A stretch of DNA of 64,000 nt from the NCBI RefSeq assembly GCF_009909145.1, contig NZ_JAAAPJ010000010.1, positions 1-64,000 on the forward strand, given 5' to 3'. Below, piece after piece: positions 52,163 through 61,613 of this stretch (position 1 is the first letter of the stretch; every line of letters starts with the position of its first letter). The notes beneath the pieces were generated by a model that was given only the letters and a program-made list of their open reading frames with translations, did no database searches and had not been told where the DNA came from. Made by a program: the position numbers and the translations under genes. The DNA is from Corallococcus silvisoli (GTDB lineage Bacteria; Myxococcota; Myxococcia; Myxococcales; Myxococcaceae).

Positions 52163-53020
52163 TCAGGCGCCTTCGCGAAAACCACGCGAGGGCGCCTGAT
52201 GTGCTTCCAGGGCCCGCTTCAGCGCGGCCACGTCCGGTCCCGCCTCCAGCACCGAGCGCGCGGCGGTGGGCAGCACCTGCCGCTCGCGGCCGGAGAAGAG
52301 CTTCGGCAGGTCGCTGAAGCCCGCGCCCTGCGAACCGATTCCCGGCGTGAGCAGCAGCGCGCCGCCCAGCCGCTCCACCACGTCGCGGTCCGCCGGGGGG
52401 AGCGTGGCGCCCATCACCGCGCCCGCGGGGAGCACGCCGGGCCCCGCCTTCTCGTTCAGCTCGCGCAGGCCGTCCGCCACCGCCTGGGCCACGGTGCGGC
52501 CGTCGCCGCCCACGGCGTTCTGCACGGGCACGCCCTCCGGGTTGGACGAGCGCACGACGACGAAGGCGCAGGCGCCGTGGGCCCGCGCGCGCTCCACCGT
52601 CTTCGCGAGCGCGCCCAGGCCCAGGTACGCGGTGAAGGTGGCGGCGTCCACGTCGTAGGCGCTGCCCTCGCCGAAGAGGGACTCCGCGTAGGCGTCCATG
52701 GTGGAGCCGATGTCGCCGCGCTTCACGTCCAGCAGGGTGAGGGTGCCGGCGGCGCGGAAGCGCCGGAGCACGCGCTGGAGGACGACGAGCCCCTCGGGGC
52801 CGTGGCGCTCGAAGAACGCGCTCTGCGGCTTCACCACCGCGAGCGTGTCACCGGCCGCGTCGGCCAGGCGCTCGCAGAAGTCGGACAGGCCCTGCGCGGT
52901 GTCCGGCAGCCCCCAGCGGGCGAGCACGTCGCGCGAGGGGTCCAGCCCCAGGCAGAAGGGCGAGCGCGCGTCGGCGAGCTTCGCGAAGCGCTCGGCGAAG
53001 GACGTCAGTGGGGTCGTCAT
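52163..53020 (-). CDS. pyrF: Orotidine 5'-phosphate decarboxylase (type 2)
   Basis: 285 residues, the longer subfamily 2 typical of actinobacteria and myxobacteria. FCLGLDPSRDVLARWGLP, VVKPQSAFFERHG, the catalytic LDVKRGDIGST with Lys100, VVRSSNPEG and LLLTPGIGSQGAG are seen. It makes UMP. The ATG at 53020 follows a weak site. It is followed in the direction of transcription by a hairpin that overlaps its last codons. Downstream of a short-chain dehydrogenase on the same strand, 13 bases away. Confidence 0.95.
   Translation of the reverse strand: MTTPLTSFAERFAKLADARSPFCLGLDPSRDVLARWGLPDTAQGLSDFCERLADAAGDTLAVVKPQSAFFERHGPEGLVVLQRVLRRFRAAGTLTLLDVKRGDIGSTMDAYAESLFGEGSAYDVDAATFTAYLGLGALAKTVERARAHGACAFVVVRSSNPEGVPVQNAVGGDGRTVAQAVADGLRELNEKAGPGVLPAGAVMGATLPPADRDVVERLGGALLLTPGIGSQGAGFSDLPKLFSGRERQVLPTAARSVLEAGPDVAALKRALEAHQAPSRGFREGA
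52164..52198. terminator. 14-bp stem hairpin over the 3' end of pyrF
   Basis: CAGGCGCCTTCGCG (52164-52177) pairs with CGCGAGGGCGCCTG (52185-52198) around a 7-base AAAACCA loop, with only one G-T pair in 14. It lies inside the last codons of pyrF, between convergent pbp1A and pyrF. There is no T-run. It probably ends or protects both transcripts. Confidence 0.55.
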
Positions 53021-53033
53021 GGGCGGGCTCCTC

Positions 53034-53795
53034 TCACTTCAAGCGGCGCGCGGTGGCGTCGAACAGGGGGTTGGGCATGGCCTTCAAGAGGCGCATGGAG
53101 GTGGCGAGCTGCCAGGGGAAGCTGACCTCCGTCTCACCCGCGAAGATGGCGCGGCCCATGCGCGCGACGGCGTCGTCGGTCTCCATGAGGAAGGGCATGG
53201 GGAAGTGGTTCTTCGCGGTGAGCTCGCTCTTCACGAAGCCCGGGTAGACGCACGTCACGGCGACGCCCGTGCCCTTCAGGTCCACGCGCAGGCTCTCCAG
53301 GAAGGTGGCGAGGAAGGCCTTGGACGCGGAGTAGGCGGCGTGGCCGGCCAGCCCCCGGTGGCCCGCGAGGCTGGAGATGCCCACCACGTGGCCCCGGCGG
53401 CGCTCCACCATCTGGGGCAGCACCGCGCACAGCGTGGCGGCGGCGCCGGTGACGTTGGTGTCGATGATGGCGCGCGCCTTGTCCCAGTCCATGCGCTTGC
53501 CATGCGTGGGGCCGCCGACGCCCGCGTTGGCCACCACCAGGTCCAGGCCGCCACACTCCGCGTCGATGGCGCGGATGCGCTCCTGGGCCGCCTCCGCGTG
53601 GGTGATGTCCATGACGATGGGCTCCACCGTGGCGCCCGCGGCCTGGGCCTCCGCGGAGAGGGCCTGCAGCTGAGACAGCCGCCGGCCCGTCGCGAAGACG
53701 CGCAGGCCGTGCTTCGAGAGCCACAGCGCCAGTCCACGTCCCAGCCCGCTCGAGGCGCCTGTCACCAGCGCCGTCCGGTAGGTCATCTCCGCCAT
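53034..53795 (-). CDS. Short-chain dehydrogenase/reductase
   Basis: 253 residues. TALVTGASSGLGRGLALWL is the cofactor site. LDLVVANAGVGGPTHGK carries the NAG motif. The catalytic triad is Ser142, Tyr155 and Lys159 (GISSLAGHRG; AAYSASKAFLA). The Thr/Gly pattern and Arg38-Arg39 after strand two suggest NADP preference. Substrate unknown. GGAGG precedes the ATG at 53795. 13 bases before pyrF, so possibly an operon with it. Confidence 0.93.
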   Translation of the reverse strand: MAEMTYRTALVTGASSGLGRGLALWLSKHGLRVFATGRRLSQLQALSAEAQAAGATVEPIVMDITHAEAAQERIRAIDAECGGLDLVVANAGVGGPTHGKRMDWDKARAIIDTNVTGAAATLCAVLPQMVERRRGHVVGISSLAGHRGLAGHAAYSASKAFLATFLESLRVDLKGTGVAVTCVYPGFVKSELTAKNHFPMPFLMETDDAVARMGRAIFAGETEVSFPWQLATSMRLLKAMPNPLFDATARRLK

Positions 53796-53976
53796 GCCGT
53801 CCTCCAGGGGGTGTCGCAGCGCCCGCCTTGTCGCACGGTTGCGCGCCCAAGGGCACGCAAAACCCCGCCCCCTCACCGCGGGACGAGGTGCGCGCGTAGC
53901 AGCGTTGACAGCCTGGAGGGTCGGACGGTCGACTCTCGTCCCCGGGTCGACGACCGCATCCGGAGGGAGGACTGGC

Positions 53977-54345
53977 ATGGCAGGGGACATGAGAACCGTC
54001 GCTGAATGGAAGTCGACGCTTCGCGCTGCCCTGAAAGAGGCGCTGCGCACCCGGAGCGCGCTGGCTTCGGCCGTCCTGCGTGAGACGCTCGCGGCCCTCG
54101 ACAACGCGGAGGCTCCCGACGTGAGCGTCGCGCCCCCCTCCGTCCGTGGCGCCGTCGCCGGAACCGCCGGTGGGTTGGGGAGTGGGGAAGTGCCCCGCCT
54201 GGAGCTGACGCCGGACGCCGTGCGGGCCGTCATCGCGCGGGAGATTCAAGAGCGGCGGGAGGCGGTGGCGCTCTACGTCAGCCTCGGAAGACACGACGAA
54301 GCCAACGCCTTGCAGGTGCAGCTGGACGTGCTCCTGGCGCTTTGA
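53977..54345 (+). CDS. GatB/YqeY-like protein
   Basis: 122 residues. The start follows GGAGGGAGGACTGGC. VAEWKSTLRAALKEALRTRS and AVLRETLAALDNAEAPD match the N-terminal helices of YqeY-type proteins. LTPDAVRAVIAREIQERREA and ALYVSLGRHDEANALQVQLD match the middle, but the C-terminal half of the YqeY domain is missing (about 150 residues is usual). It may be a short subtype. YqeY-like domains are thought to bind tRNA; the role is open. The divergent SDR gene is 181 bases away. Confidence 0.7.
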   Translation: MAGDMRTVAEWKSTLRAALKEALRTRSALASAVLRETLAALDNAEAPDVSVAPPSVRGAVAGTAGGLGSGEVPRLELTPDAVRAVIAREIQERREAVALYVSLGRHDEANALQVQLDVLLAL

Positions 54346-54346
54346 C

Positions 54347-56161
54347 CTAGCGGAACGGCGGCACCGGCTGGCCCTCGAACCACGCCTTCGCGTTCAGCAG
54401 GTGCAGGTCGTGGTGGCCGGGCCTCAACTCGATGCCGCCCGTCACCACGCCCAGCGTCGTCAGCAGCGCGCCCGTGATGTTGCCCTGAACCAGGTCCAGG
54501 TGGCCGTCCAGGGAGAAGCCCTCGCCCTTCGCCTTCAGCTCACGCAGCTGGAGGCCGCGCTCGTCGATCTGCACCTGCCCCGTCACCTCCACCTTCGGGA
54601 TGTTGAGCAGGGAGGTGACGAAGGCGGGCAGCCGCTTCGACGAGGTGATGAGCGCGACCAGGGGCTGCGTGTCGGTGAGCTGGCTCGAGAAGCGCGCCCT
54701 CAGCACCGTGGGGGACAGGGTGAGGCTCGCGCGGGGCAGGCTGAAGGTGCCGCTCCAGGCGCGGATGGGCACCGGGCCATTGGAGGACACCTGGCTCAGC
54801 TTGAGCGTCGTCCCCGCCAGCCCCAGCTCCGTCATGTCCAGCGAGAGGTGCCGGGCATCGACCTCCACCTCCGCGCGCAGCAGGACCTTGTTCTCGCCCA
54901 TGCGTCCGGTGACGAGGTCCGTGTCCATGCGCAGGGACAGGGAGTCGCGCGTCCGCTCGCCCTTGGGCGGCTCCTCGCTGCGCACCGTCACGTGGCCGGA
55001 GTCCACCTCCAGCGTCCGCCCCAGCCAGGGGTTGAGCACGCGCAGGTCCAGGGGCTTGCTCTTCGCCACTCGCAGCGCGGGCTCCAGGTCCATGCCCGGT
55101 CGCCCTTCGCGCCGCCGCGCCAGCACGGTGAGGGCCACCTCCGGTATCTCCACGCTGTGGCCCTGGGGGCCCGACACTCGCACCGGCGTGAAGGCCATCC
55201 GCAGCGTCCCTGACGGCTGCTCCCGCGGCTGCGCGTCCATGGCGGCGTGGACGGTCCACGGGGCTTGGATCCGCATGGGCCCCGCGCGCACGTCCAGCTC
55301 CGCGCCGGAGGCCGTCAACCGGCTGCCCGGCTCCAGGGTGTTGCGCCGCATGCGCACGTCCAACTCCACCCGTCCGGCGCCGCCGTGGAGGGACACCGGA
55401 GCGCTGGCGCCCAGCTGCTCGTTGATCCAATCCAGCGGCAGCACGTCCACCTTCGCCTGGAGTTCGCCGCTCAGCGCCTGGGACAGGTCGTGGCCTTCGC
55501 CTTCCTGGAAGGGCGCGTCGAGCAGGGCCCGCGAGGCCAGCGACTCCAGCCTCGCGACGCGCTGGCCGTCCACTTCGATGAAGCCCTCGCCCACGCGCAC
55601 CGACGGGAGGTCCACCCTCAGGCGTTCGCGGGACTGGAGGTCCAGCGTGCCCGTGACGTCCAGGCCTCCCACGAAGCGCACCCGGCTGAAGTCCAGCTCG
55701 CGCACGTCGTGCAGCGTGACGTCCTCCAGGAGGATGACCCAGGGCTTGCTGACGGGGCCCGGCGGGCCCTCGGGCAGCGAGGACGGCTCCAGGTGGAAGC
55801 TCGCGCCGTGCCCGTCGATGCCGTGCACCTCCACGCGCTTTCGCAGGAGGCCCGTCAGCGACATCCCGGCCTCCAGCGCGTCCACCTCCACCTTCCACCA
55901 GACGTTCGAGTCCTGCTGGGTGAGGGTGAAGTCCCGGAGGTGGAGCCGGCCCACGGGCCACAGCCACCACGCGCTCCGCCACGTCAGCTGCGTGCGGTCC
56001 GTCGAGCGGCGCATGATGGCCTGGGTGACGCCCGCGTTGAGCGCCACGTTGATGGCCACCTCCAGCACCGCCACGGCCAGCAGGGCCCACAGCGCCGCGC
56101 GGCGCCACCGCTTGGTGCGAGGCGCTGCGTCCTGGGGGGCCGGGGGCGGGGAGTCGGTCAT
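54347..56161 (-). CDS. AsmA-like membrane-anchored protein
   Basis: 604 residues. A short cytoplasmic basic N terminus (RTKRWRRAALWALLAVAVLE) and one membrane helix at about 20-45 are followed by a long periplasmic region of alternating beta strands (WPVGRLHLRDFTLTQQDSNV; LLEDVTLHDVRELDFSRVRF; SLDMTELGLAGTTLKLSQVS). This is the architecture of AsmA/TamB/YdbH-type proteins that bridge the envelope and may carry phospholipids. No exact domain is recognisable to me. Start at 56161 chosen over the longer frame (42 extra unlikely residues). Neighbours are convergent with a YqeY gene. Confidence 0.65.
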   Translation of the reverse strand: MTDSPPPAPQDAAPRTKRWRRAALWALLAVAVLEVAINVALNAGVTQAIMRRSTDRTQLTWRSAWWLWPVGRLHLRDFTLTQQDSNVWWKVEVDALEAGMSLTGLLRKRVEVHGIDGHGASFHLEPSSLPEGPPGPVSKPWVILLEDVTLHDVRELDFSRVRFVGGLDVTGTLDLQSRERLRVDLPSVRVGEGFIEVDGQRVARLESLASRALLDAPFQEGEGHDLSQALSGELQAKVDVLPLDWINEQLGASAPVSLHGGAGRVELDVRMRRNTLEPGSRLTASGAELDVRAGPMRIQAPWTVHAAMDAQPREQPSGTLRMAFTPVRVSGPQGHSVEIPEVALTVLARRREGRPGMDLEPALRVAKSKPLDLRVLNPWLGRTLEVDSGHVTVRSEEPPKGERTRDSLSLRMDTDLVTGRMGENKVLLRAEVEVDARHLSLDMTELGLAGTTLKLSQVSSNGPVPIRAWSGTFSLPRASLTLSPTVLRARFSSQLTDTQPLVALITSSKRLPAFVTSLLNIPKVEVTGQVQIDERGLQLRELKAKGEGFSLDGHLDLVQGNITGALLTTLGVVTGGIELRPGHHDLHLLNAKAWFEGQPVPPFR

Positions 56162-56330
56162 GTCGCGAGGTTCCGGGAGGGAGCCTCCGGATGCCTCAAC
56201 GGCCCGGAGCGCACAAGCAGACTCTCCCGGGCGGCGATGGATTGGAAACACCCGGCTGGCGGCCTGGGACGGCCCGCGGGGCTCCACCGCGGGGCGCTCG
56301 GCCCGGGCGGTGGAGCGCCGTTCCTGTCCT

Positions 56331-57827
56331 TCAGTGGATGGGCGCGGCCCCGTTCTCCAGCTTCGCCATCACCTGATCAATGGAGAAGCTGGCCGGATGC
56401 TGGCGCGAGGGAAACGCCTGGAAGGTGGCGAGGAAGCGCCCCACCAGGGCCTGGGCGGGCACCAGCACGAAGGAGCGGTCCAGGAGCCAGGCGAAGTAGC
56501 CGACGGAGGACTCGGCGCGCTCCAGCGGATCCGCGCGCAGGTCGAAGATGAGCGGGACGCGCCGGCTGGTGAAGGGCTGCGACCACACCTCGATGCCCGT
56601 GGCGTCCTGTTCCTCGAAGACGAGCTTGAAGCGCTTGTAGCGCATGGCGACCAGCTCGCCGTCGTCGCCGAAGTAGAAGAACTCGTCCCGCCGGGTCTCG
56701 CCCTTGCCCGACAGCAGCGCCGTCTGGTCGTAGCCGTCCAGGTGGACCTTGAAGTGCTTGTCGCCCGCGTCATGCCCCTCCAGCAGCTTCTGCACCACGT
56801 CGGGCTCGCCCGCGGCGGCCAGCAGCGTGGGCAGCCAGTCCTCGGAGGAGAACAGCTCGTTGAACTGCGTGCCGGGCTTCACCGTGCCAGCCCAACGCAC
56901 GAGGCAGGGGGCCCGGAACGCGCCCTCCCAGTTGGTGTCCTTCTCGCCGCGGAAGGGCGTCGTGCCGCCGTCGGGCCACATGCTCGTCATGGAGCCGTTG
57001 TCGGTGGTGTAGATGATGAGGGTGTCATCGGTGATGCCAAGCGCGTCCAGCTTGGAGAGCAGCTGCCCCACGTGCCCGTCGTGCTCCACCATGCCGTCCG
57101 GGAACAGCCCCAGGCCGGTGCGGCCCTGCGACTCCGGCCGAAGGTGGGTGTGGATGTGCATGCGGGTGGTGTTGAACCAGACGAAGAAGGGCTTGGCGTC
57201 GGAGTGGGCCCGGTCGATGAAGTCCAGCGTGGCGCCCAGGAACTCCTCATCCACGGTCTCCATGCGCTTCTTCGTCAGCGGGCCGGTGTCCTCCACCGTC
57301 TGGCCGCCCTTGCCGTCCGCCTTGCTCTTGAGCACGCCGCGCGGCCCGAAGCGCTTCCGGAACTCGGGGTCCTTGGGGTAGTCCACGTTCTCCGGCTCCT
57401 CCTCCGCGTTGAGGTGGTAGAGGTTGCCGAAGAACTCGTCGAAGCCGTGGACGGTGGGCAGGAACTCGTCGCGGTCGCCCAGGTGGTTCTTTCCGAACTG
57501 GCCGGTGACGTAGCCCAGGGGCTTGAGCAGGTCCGCGATGGTCGGGTCCTCGGGCTGGAGCCCCACCTTCGCCCCGGGCATGCCCACCTTGGTGAGGCCG
57601 GTGCGGAAGGGACATTGACCGGTGATGAAGGCCGCGCGGCCCGCCGTGCAGCTCTGCTGGGCGTAGTAGTCGGTGAAGAGCGCCCCCTCCTTCGCCAGCC
57701 GGTCGATGTTGGGCGTGCGGTAGCCCATGACGCCCAGGTTGTAGGCGCTGAGGTTCCAGTAGCCGATGTCGTCTCCGAAGATGACCAGGATGTTGGGTTG
57801 CTTCTTCTTCGCTGCCTTCGTCGCCAT
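56331..57827 (-). CDS. Arylsulfatase with a CTAGR formylglycine motif
   Basis: 498 residues of the alkaline-phosphatase-like sulfatase fold. ILVIFGDDIGYWNLSAYN holds the metal Asp pair. Cys60 in QSCTAGRAAFITGQ is the residue converted to formylglycine (C-x-[PA]-x-R). GQFGKNHLGDRDEFLPTVHG, FFVWFNTTRMHIHTHL and IYTTDNGSMTSMWPDGGTTP carry further metal and substrate ligands. No signal peptide is visible, so it may be cytoplasmic. TTGGAGCG precedes the ATG at 57827. No sulfatase-maturing enzyme (FGE or anSME) is in the window. Its upstream region matches that of the second arylsulfatase. Confidence 0.92.
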   Translation of the reverse strand: MATKAAKKKQPNILVIFGDDIGYWNLSAYNLGVMGYRTPNIDRLAKEGALFTDYYAQQSCTAGRAAFITGQCPFRTGLTKVGMPGAKVGLQPEDPTIADLLKPLGYVTGQFGKNHLGDRDEFLPTVHGFDEFFGNLYHLNAEEEPENVDYPKDPEFRKRFGPRGVLKSKADGKGGQTVEDTGPLTKKRMETVDEEFLGATLDFIDRAHSDAKPFFVWFNTTRMHIHTHLRPESQGRTGLGLFPDGMVEHDGHVGQLLSKLDALGITDDTLIIYTTDNGSMTSMWPDGGTTPFRGEKDTNWEGAFRAPCLVRWAGTVKPGTQFNELFSSEDWLPTLLAAAGEPDVVQKLLEGHDAGDKHFKVHLDGYDQTALLSGKGETRRDEFFYFGDDGELVAMRYKRFKLVFEEQDATGIEVWSQPFTSRRVPLIFDLRADPLERAESSVGYFAWLLDRSFVLVPAQALVGRFLATFQAFPSRQHPASFSIDQVMAKLENGAAPIH

Positions 57828-57845
57828 GGGGACACGCTCCAATCG

Positions 57846-57890
57846 TTGTCCCTAGGGGTGGGGACGCGACGGACCGTGGACAATCAGGAG
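57846..57890 (-). promoter_or_regulatory. Conserved block A upstream of arylsulfatase 1
   Basis: A 45-bp block, 39 of 45 identical to 61480-61524, which lies upstream of the second arylsulfatase. It begins TTGTCCCTAGGGGTGGG (plus strand) and ends TGGACAATCAGGAG. It carries the inverted pair TTGTCC/GGACAA with a 26-base spacer. Its near edge is 18 bases before the start codon. Likely promoter and operator. Confidence 0.6.
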
Positions 57891-57972
57891 CCGGCGTTGA
57901 GGGTGGCGGGTGCCCGGTTGGCGTTGCCGCCCCAGGGGGTGGGGCGCGCGGGGCGGGAGAGGCCGGCCCGCC

Positions 57973-57990
57973 TGGGTGTCCTTGCCGCGG
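57973..57990 (-). promoter_or_regulatory. Conserved block B upstream of arylsulfatase 1
   Basis: The 18 bases TGGGTGTCCTTGCCGCGG (plus strand) match 61614-61631 at 15 of 18 positions, at a similar distance from block A (82 versus 89 bases). It may be an activator site (inference). Confidence 0.4.
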
Positions 57991-58068
57991 CCCTCGTGCC
58001 TCCGCAGCGTGTGAAGGGAACTCTCTTCATTCGCGGGTGCAAGGCCCGCGAGAAGGTGGGGTGTTTCC

Positions 58069-59034
58069 ATGGGCATCGCGCGGCGCACGGGGCCCTTGGA
58101 GGCACTTCGCAACCTGGCCCTGTCATTGGAGCGGCTTGCCGCGAGCGAGGCCGCCAGCGGCGCGGTGCGAGGCGCCGCCGACGGGCTGCGCGACGAGCTG
58201 CCGGAGTTCGACGGGCAGCTGCGCTCGCTCATCCAGGACGTGCTCACCGTGCTGGGCCGGCTCGCGCATGACGCCGCCGAGCGCGAGCAGGTGGAGCCCG
58301 CGGCCGCGGCCCATGCGCTCGCGGGCGCGGCCATGGAAGGGGCCCTGGAGGCGCTCCAGCGGGAGTGGCGGGACGGGGGGCTGCCCCTGCACGCCTTCAT
58401 GGTGCGCCTGGGCCAGCTCTTCGATGAAGCGGTGAAGTTCGCCCACTCCCGGACGGAGGAGATCCACGCACCCGGTGAGCGCGCCCAGGTGATGGCCCGG
58501 GGCGTGGTGAAGGCCGCCACCGCGCAGCTCCACGAGTCGCTGCCCCTCCTCACGAAGGACGTGCGTGCGCTGGCGCCGCTGGGCGAGGAGGTGGCCGCGA
58601 GGGTGGGGCGGGGACTGGTGGCGGGCATCGAATCGAAGCTGCGCGAGGACTCGGGGCTGCTGGTGGGGTGGGTGGAGCGCGCGGGCCAGGACCTCGTGCG
58701 CGGGCTGGCGGCGGGCCTGCGCGAGGAGCTGGCGGCGAGCCCGGGGGGCTCGGGGGGCTCGGGTGATGCGCTGACGTCCTCCCTGGAACGGCTCGCGGAG
58801 CGGACCGCCGCCGCGACGGTCCGGGGCGCGGGGGGCGCGCTCGCGGATGAAGGCCGACGCTGGCGTGAGGTCCCGCGGAACCGGAAGCGGCTGCGGCGGG
58901 CGAGCCGCGAAGTCACCGTGGGGGCGCTGGAGGCCCTGGGCGCGCGGCTGCGCCGCCCCCTGCTGACGGTGGCGGGCGCGGGCAGCGCGCTCGTGGCGCT
59001 GACGGTGCTGTCCCTGCGCTGGCGCGATGCCTGA
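58069..59034 (+). CDS. Hypothetical helical protein with a C-terminal membrane anchor
   Basis: 321 residues, almost all alpha-helical (PLEALRNLALSLERLAASEA; VMARGVVKAATAQLHESLPL), with a Gly/Ser linker at about 225-235 (SPGGSGGSGD). A hydrophobic helix of about 18 residues at the C terminus (LLTVAGAGSALVALTVLS) looks like a tail anchor. AAGGTGGGG precedes the ATG. I do not recognise the family. It is placed between the two sulfatases, divergent from the first and convergent with the second. Confidence 0.7.
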   Translation: MGIARRTGPLEALRNLALSLERLAASEAASGAVRGAADGLRDELPEFDGQLRSLIQDVLTVLGRLAHDAAEREQVEPAAAAHALAGAAMEGALEALQREWRDGGLPLHAFMVRLGQLFDEAVKFAHSRTEEIHAPGERAQVMARGVVKAATAQLHESLPLLTKDVRALAPLGEEVAARVGRGLVAGIESKLREDSGLLVGWVERAGQDLVRGLAAGLREELAASPGGSGGSGDALTSSLERLAERTAAATVRGAGGALADEGRRWREVPRNRKRLRRASREVTVGALEALGARLRRPLLTVAGAGSALVALTVLSLRWRDA

Positions 59035-59082
59035 GGCCGTGGCGCGAAGGCGTGGCATGCGCCTTCGCGCCGGGCGCTGACG

Positions 59083-61452
59083 TCAATCCAGCCGCACGTG
59101 CTGCTCCAGGCGCTCCGCCGGGGTGAGCTCGCGGTTGGCGTTCTCCAGGTCGAAGTCGAAGGTGACGTATTCGATGCGGCCGGTGAACCGGAAGGGCATC
59201 CGGTCGCGGTACTTGGGGCTCACGGGGGCGCGGTGGTCCATGCCCACGTCCATGCACTCCGTGCTGAAGCGGGCGCGGGTCTGCCGCTCCAGATGCAGCC
59301 CCCCCACGTCGCGGCCGTTGATGAAGAGCCGCACGCTGGCGGGGCCCCCCAGGGTGGTGGACTCGTTGGTGAACGCCAGGGACAGCTCCACCTGGCCGGT
59401 GGGCACCTTCTGCGACGACACCACCTCCGAGCGGACCATGTCGAAGAAGTTGTAGTGGTACACCAGCCGCTGCTGGTCCATGTAGAGCGTCCAGCCGCCC
59501 ACGTCGCCGCCCAGGCAGATGATGACGCCCTCGGCGCCGTCCTCCGGGATGTCCACCCCCGCGGTCAGGGTGTAGCTGACGTTGTGGGTCTTCGGGGCGC
59601 TGCCCTCCGGCAGGTACGTCATGCCCTCGTAGAACGTCACCCGCTTGCGGCCGTGGAACCAGCTGGGGCGCAGGCTCACGTCCGCGCGTTCGACGAAGCG
59701 GTCATCCAGCGGGAGCACGTCGTACTTCGCGGCCTCCACCATGAAGAGGTCCTGGAGCTCGCGCAGCTTCTTCGGGTGCTGGGCGGACAGGTCCTGCGCC
59801 TGGCTGAAGTCCCGGCGCAGGTCGTACAGCTCCCAGCGGTCCGCGTCGAAGTCCGCGCCGCCGATGTTCACCCACGGCAGCCGCCCGTGACGGCACGACG
59901 CCATCCACCCCTCGTGGTACAGGGCGCGGTTGGCGAACATCTCGAAGTATTGCGTGGTGCGGTGGCTGGGCGCGTCCGCGTGCTTCGCGTCGAAGGTGTA
60001 GGCCAGGCTCACGCCTTCGATGGGCTTCTGCGGCACGCCGTGCATCTGCGTGGGCTCCGCGATGCCAATCACCTCCAGCAGCGTGGGGAGGATGTCGATG
60101 ACGTGGTGGAACTGGAAGCGGATGCCGCCCGGGTCCTCCACCTCGCGGGGCCAGGAGACGATCATCGGGTTGCGCGTGCCGCCGAAGTGCGAGGCGATCT
60201 GCTTGGTCCACTGGAACGGCGTGTCGCCGGCCCACGCCCACCCGACGGGGTAGTGCGGCGAGGTGCCCGGCAGGCCGATGTCGTCGATGCGCGGCAGCAG
60301 GTCCTCGATGTCGGGCGTGTCGCCGCCCAGCACGGCCATCTCATTGAGGGTGCCGGTGAGGGAGCCCTCCGCGCTCGAGCCGTTGTCTCCGATGATGTAG
60401 AGGACGAGCGTGTTCTCCTCCTCGCCCAGGTCCTGGAGGGCTTGCAGGACGCGGCCCACCTCGTTGTCGGCGTGGGAGAGGAAGTCGGCGTAGTTCTCCA
60501 TCAGGCGCAGGTAGAAGCGCCGCTCTTCCGGCGTGGCGTCCTCCCAGGCGGGGATCTCCTTGGGGCGTTCGGTGAGCCGGGTGCCGGGGGGGATGACGCC
60601 CAGCTCCAGCTGCCGCTGCCACACCTGGCGGCGGTATTCGTCCCAGCCCATGTCGAACTTCCCCTGATGTCGGCCGCGCCAGTCGAGCGGGGGCTGGTGC
60701 GGCGCGTGCGCGGCGCCCGGGGAGAAGTAGGCGAAGAAGGGGCGGGCGGGGGCGATGGACTTCTGCTGGCGCATCCACTGGATGCAGTCGTCCGCCAGGT
60801 CGCGCGTGAGCTGGTAGCCGTCCTCCGGCGTGCGGCCGGCCTCCACGGGTTCGGTGCCCCGGTAGAGGGCTGGGTAGAACTGATCCGTCTCTCCGCCGAT
60901 GAAGCCATAGAAGGTGTCGAAGCCGCGCTGGGTGGGCCAGTTGTCGAACGGCCCGGCGGGGCTGGTCTGGTTGTCGGGGACGTTGTGGTTCTTGCCCCAC
61001 CAGCCGGTGGCGTAGCCGTTCTCGCGAAGGATCTCCGCGATGGTGCAGCAGCTCTTCGGGATGATGCCGGTGTAGCCGGGGAAGCCGGTGGCCACCTCTC
61101 CGATGTTGCCGGACGACACGCTGTGGTGGTTGCGCCCGGTGAGCAGCGCGGCGCGGGTGGGCGAGCACAGCGCGGTGGTGTGGAACTGGCAGTACTTGAG
61201 TCCGCCCCGCGCCAGCCGCTCCGCGACGGGCATGTCCACGAGTCCGCCGAACGCGCTGGACCAGCCGTAGCCCACGTCATCCAGCAGCACGAGCAGGATG
61301 TTGGGCGCCTTGTCCGGGGCGGGTTGCAGGGGTGGGTAGTCCGCCCGGGAGTCCTTGTAGGTGAGCCCGATGCGGGCCTTGGGGAAGCGGTATTCGGGGC
61401 GGGGATAGACGGTGTGGTCCACCCGCAGGGGGAAGCGTGGTTTCCGGGCCAT
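59083..61452 (-). CDS. Arylsulfatase, long type with a CSPTR motif
   Basis: 789 residues. VLLDDVGYGWSSAFGG carries the metal Asp pair and Cys96 in ALCSPTRAALLTGRNHH is the formylglycine site. WWGKNHNVPDNQTSPAGPFD, FFAYFSPGAAHAPHQPP and YIIGDNGSSAEGSLTG contribute metal and substrate ligands. The C-terminal 170 residues form a beta domain (SYTLTAGVDIPEDGAEGVII; GGWTLYMDQQRLVYHYNFFD) as in the long bacterial arylsulfatases. No signal peptide is visible. AAAGGA precedes the ATG at 61452. It belongs to a different subfamily from the sulfatase at 56331, so the pair is not a recent gene duplication. Confidence 0.94.
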   Translation of the reverse strand: MARKPRFPLRVDHTVYPRPEYRFPKARIGLTYKDSRADYPPLQPAPDKAPNILLVLLDDVGYGWSSAFGGLVDMPVAERLARGGLKYCQFHTTALCSPTRAALLTGRNHHSVSSGNIGEVATGFPGYTGIIPKSCCTIAEILRENGYATGWWGKNHNVPDNQTSPAGPFDNWPTQRGFDTFYGFIGGETDQFYPALYRGTEPVEAGRTPEDGYQLTRDLADDCIQWMRQQKSIAPARPFFAYFSPGAAHAPHQPPLDWRGRHQGKFDMGWDEYRRQVWQRQLELGVIPPGTRLTERPKEIPAWEDATPEERRFYLRLMENYADFLSHADNEVGRVLQALQDLGEEENTLVLYIIGDNGSSAEGSLTGTLNEMAVLGGDTPDIEDLLPRIDDIGLPGTSPHYPVGWAWAGDTPFQWTKQIASHFGGTRNPMIVSWPREVEDPGGIRFQFHHVIDILPTLLEVIGIAEPTQMHGVPQKPIEGVSLAYTFDAKHADAPSHRTTQYFEMFANRALYHEGWMASCRHGRLPWVNIGGADFDADRWELYDLRRDFSQAQDLSAQHPKKLRELQDLFMVEAAKYDVLPLDDRFVERADVSLRPSWFHGRKRVTFYEGMTYLPEGSAPKTHNVSYTLTAGVDIPEDGAEGVIICLGGDVGGWTLYMDQQRLVYHYNFFDMVRSEVVSSQKVPTGQVELSLAFTNESTTLGGPASVRLFINGRDVGGLHLERQTRARFSTECMDVGMDHRAPVSPKYRDRMPFRFTGRIEYVTFDFDLENANRELTPAERLEQHVRLD

Positions 61453-61479
61453 GGGGACGGGGTCCTTTCACGTCGAGGT

Positions 61480-61524
61480 TTGTCCCTAGGGGTGGGAACG
61501 CGGCAGGCAATGGACAATCAGGAG
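61480..61524 (-). promoter_or_regulatory. Conserved block A upstream of arylsulfatase 2
   Basis: 45 bp, partner of 57846-57890, with the same TTGTCC/GGACAA inverted pair and 6 mismatches, all between positions 18 and 31 of the block. Its near edge is 27 bases before the ATG at 61452. Confidence 0.6.
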
Positions 61525-61613
61525 GAGGCAGCGGGGCCTGCCCGTGGCGGCCTGTCATCGCCGACCGCGCGGGAGGGGCTGGCGGGACGGGGAGGGCGTG
61601 GTGTGTTCGGCGC

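Noticed and set aside
56331..61452. The two sulfatases as a tandem gene duplication
   Set aside because: They differ in length, in C-terminal domain and in the formylglycine motif; only the upstream control blocks are near-identical.
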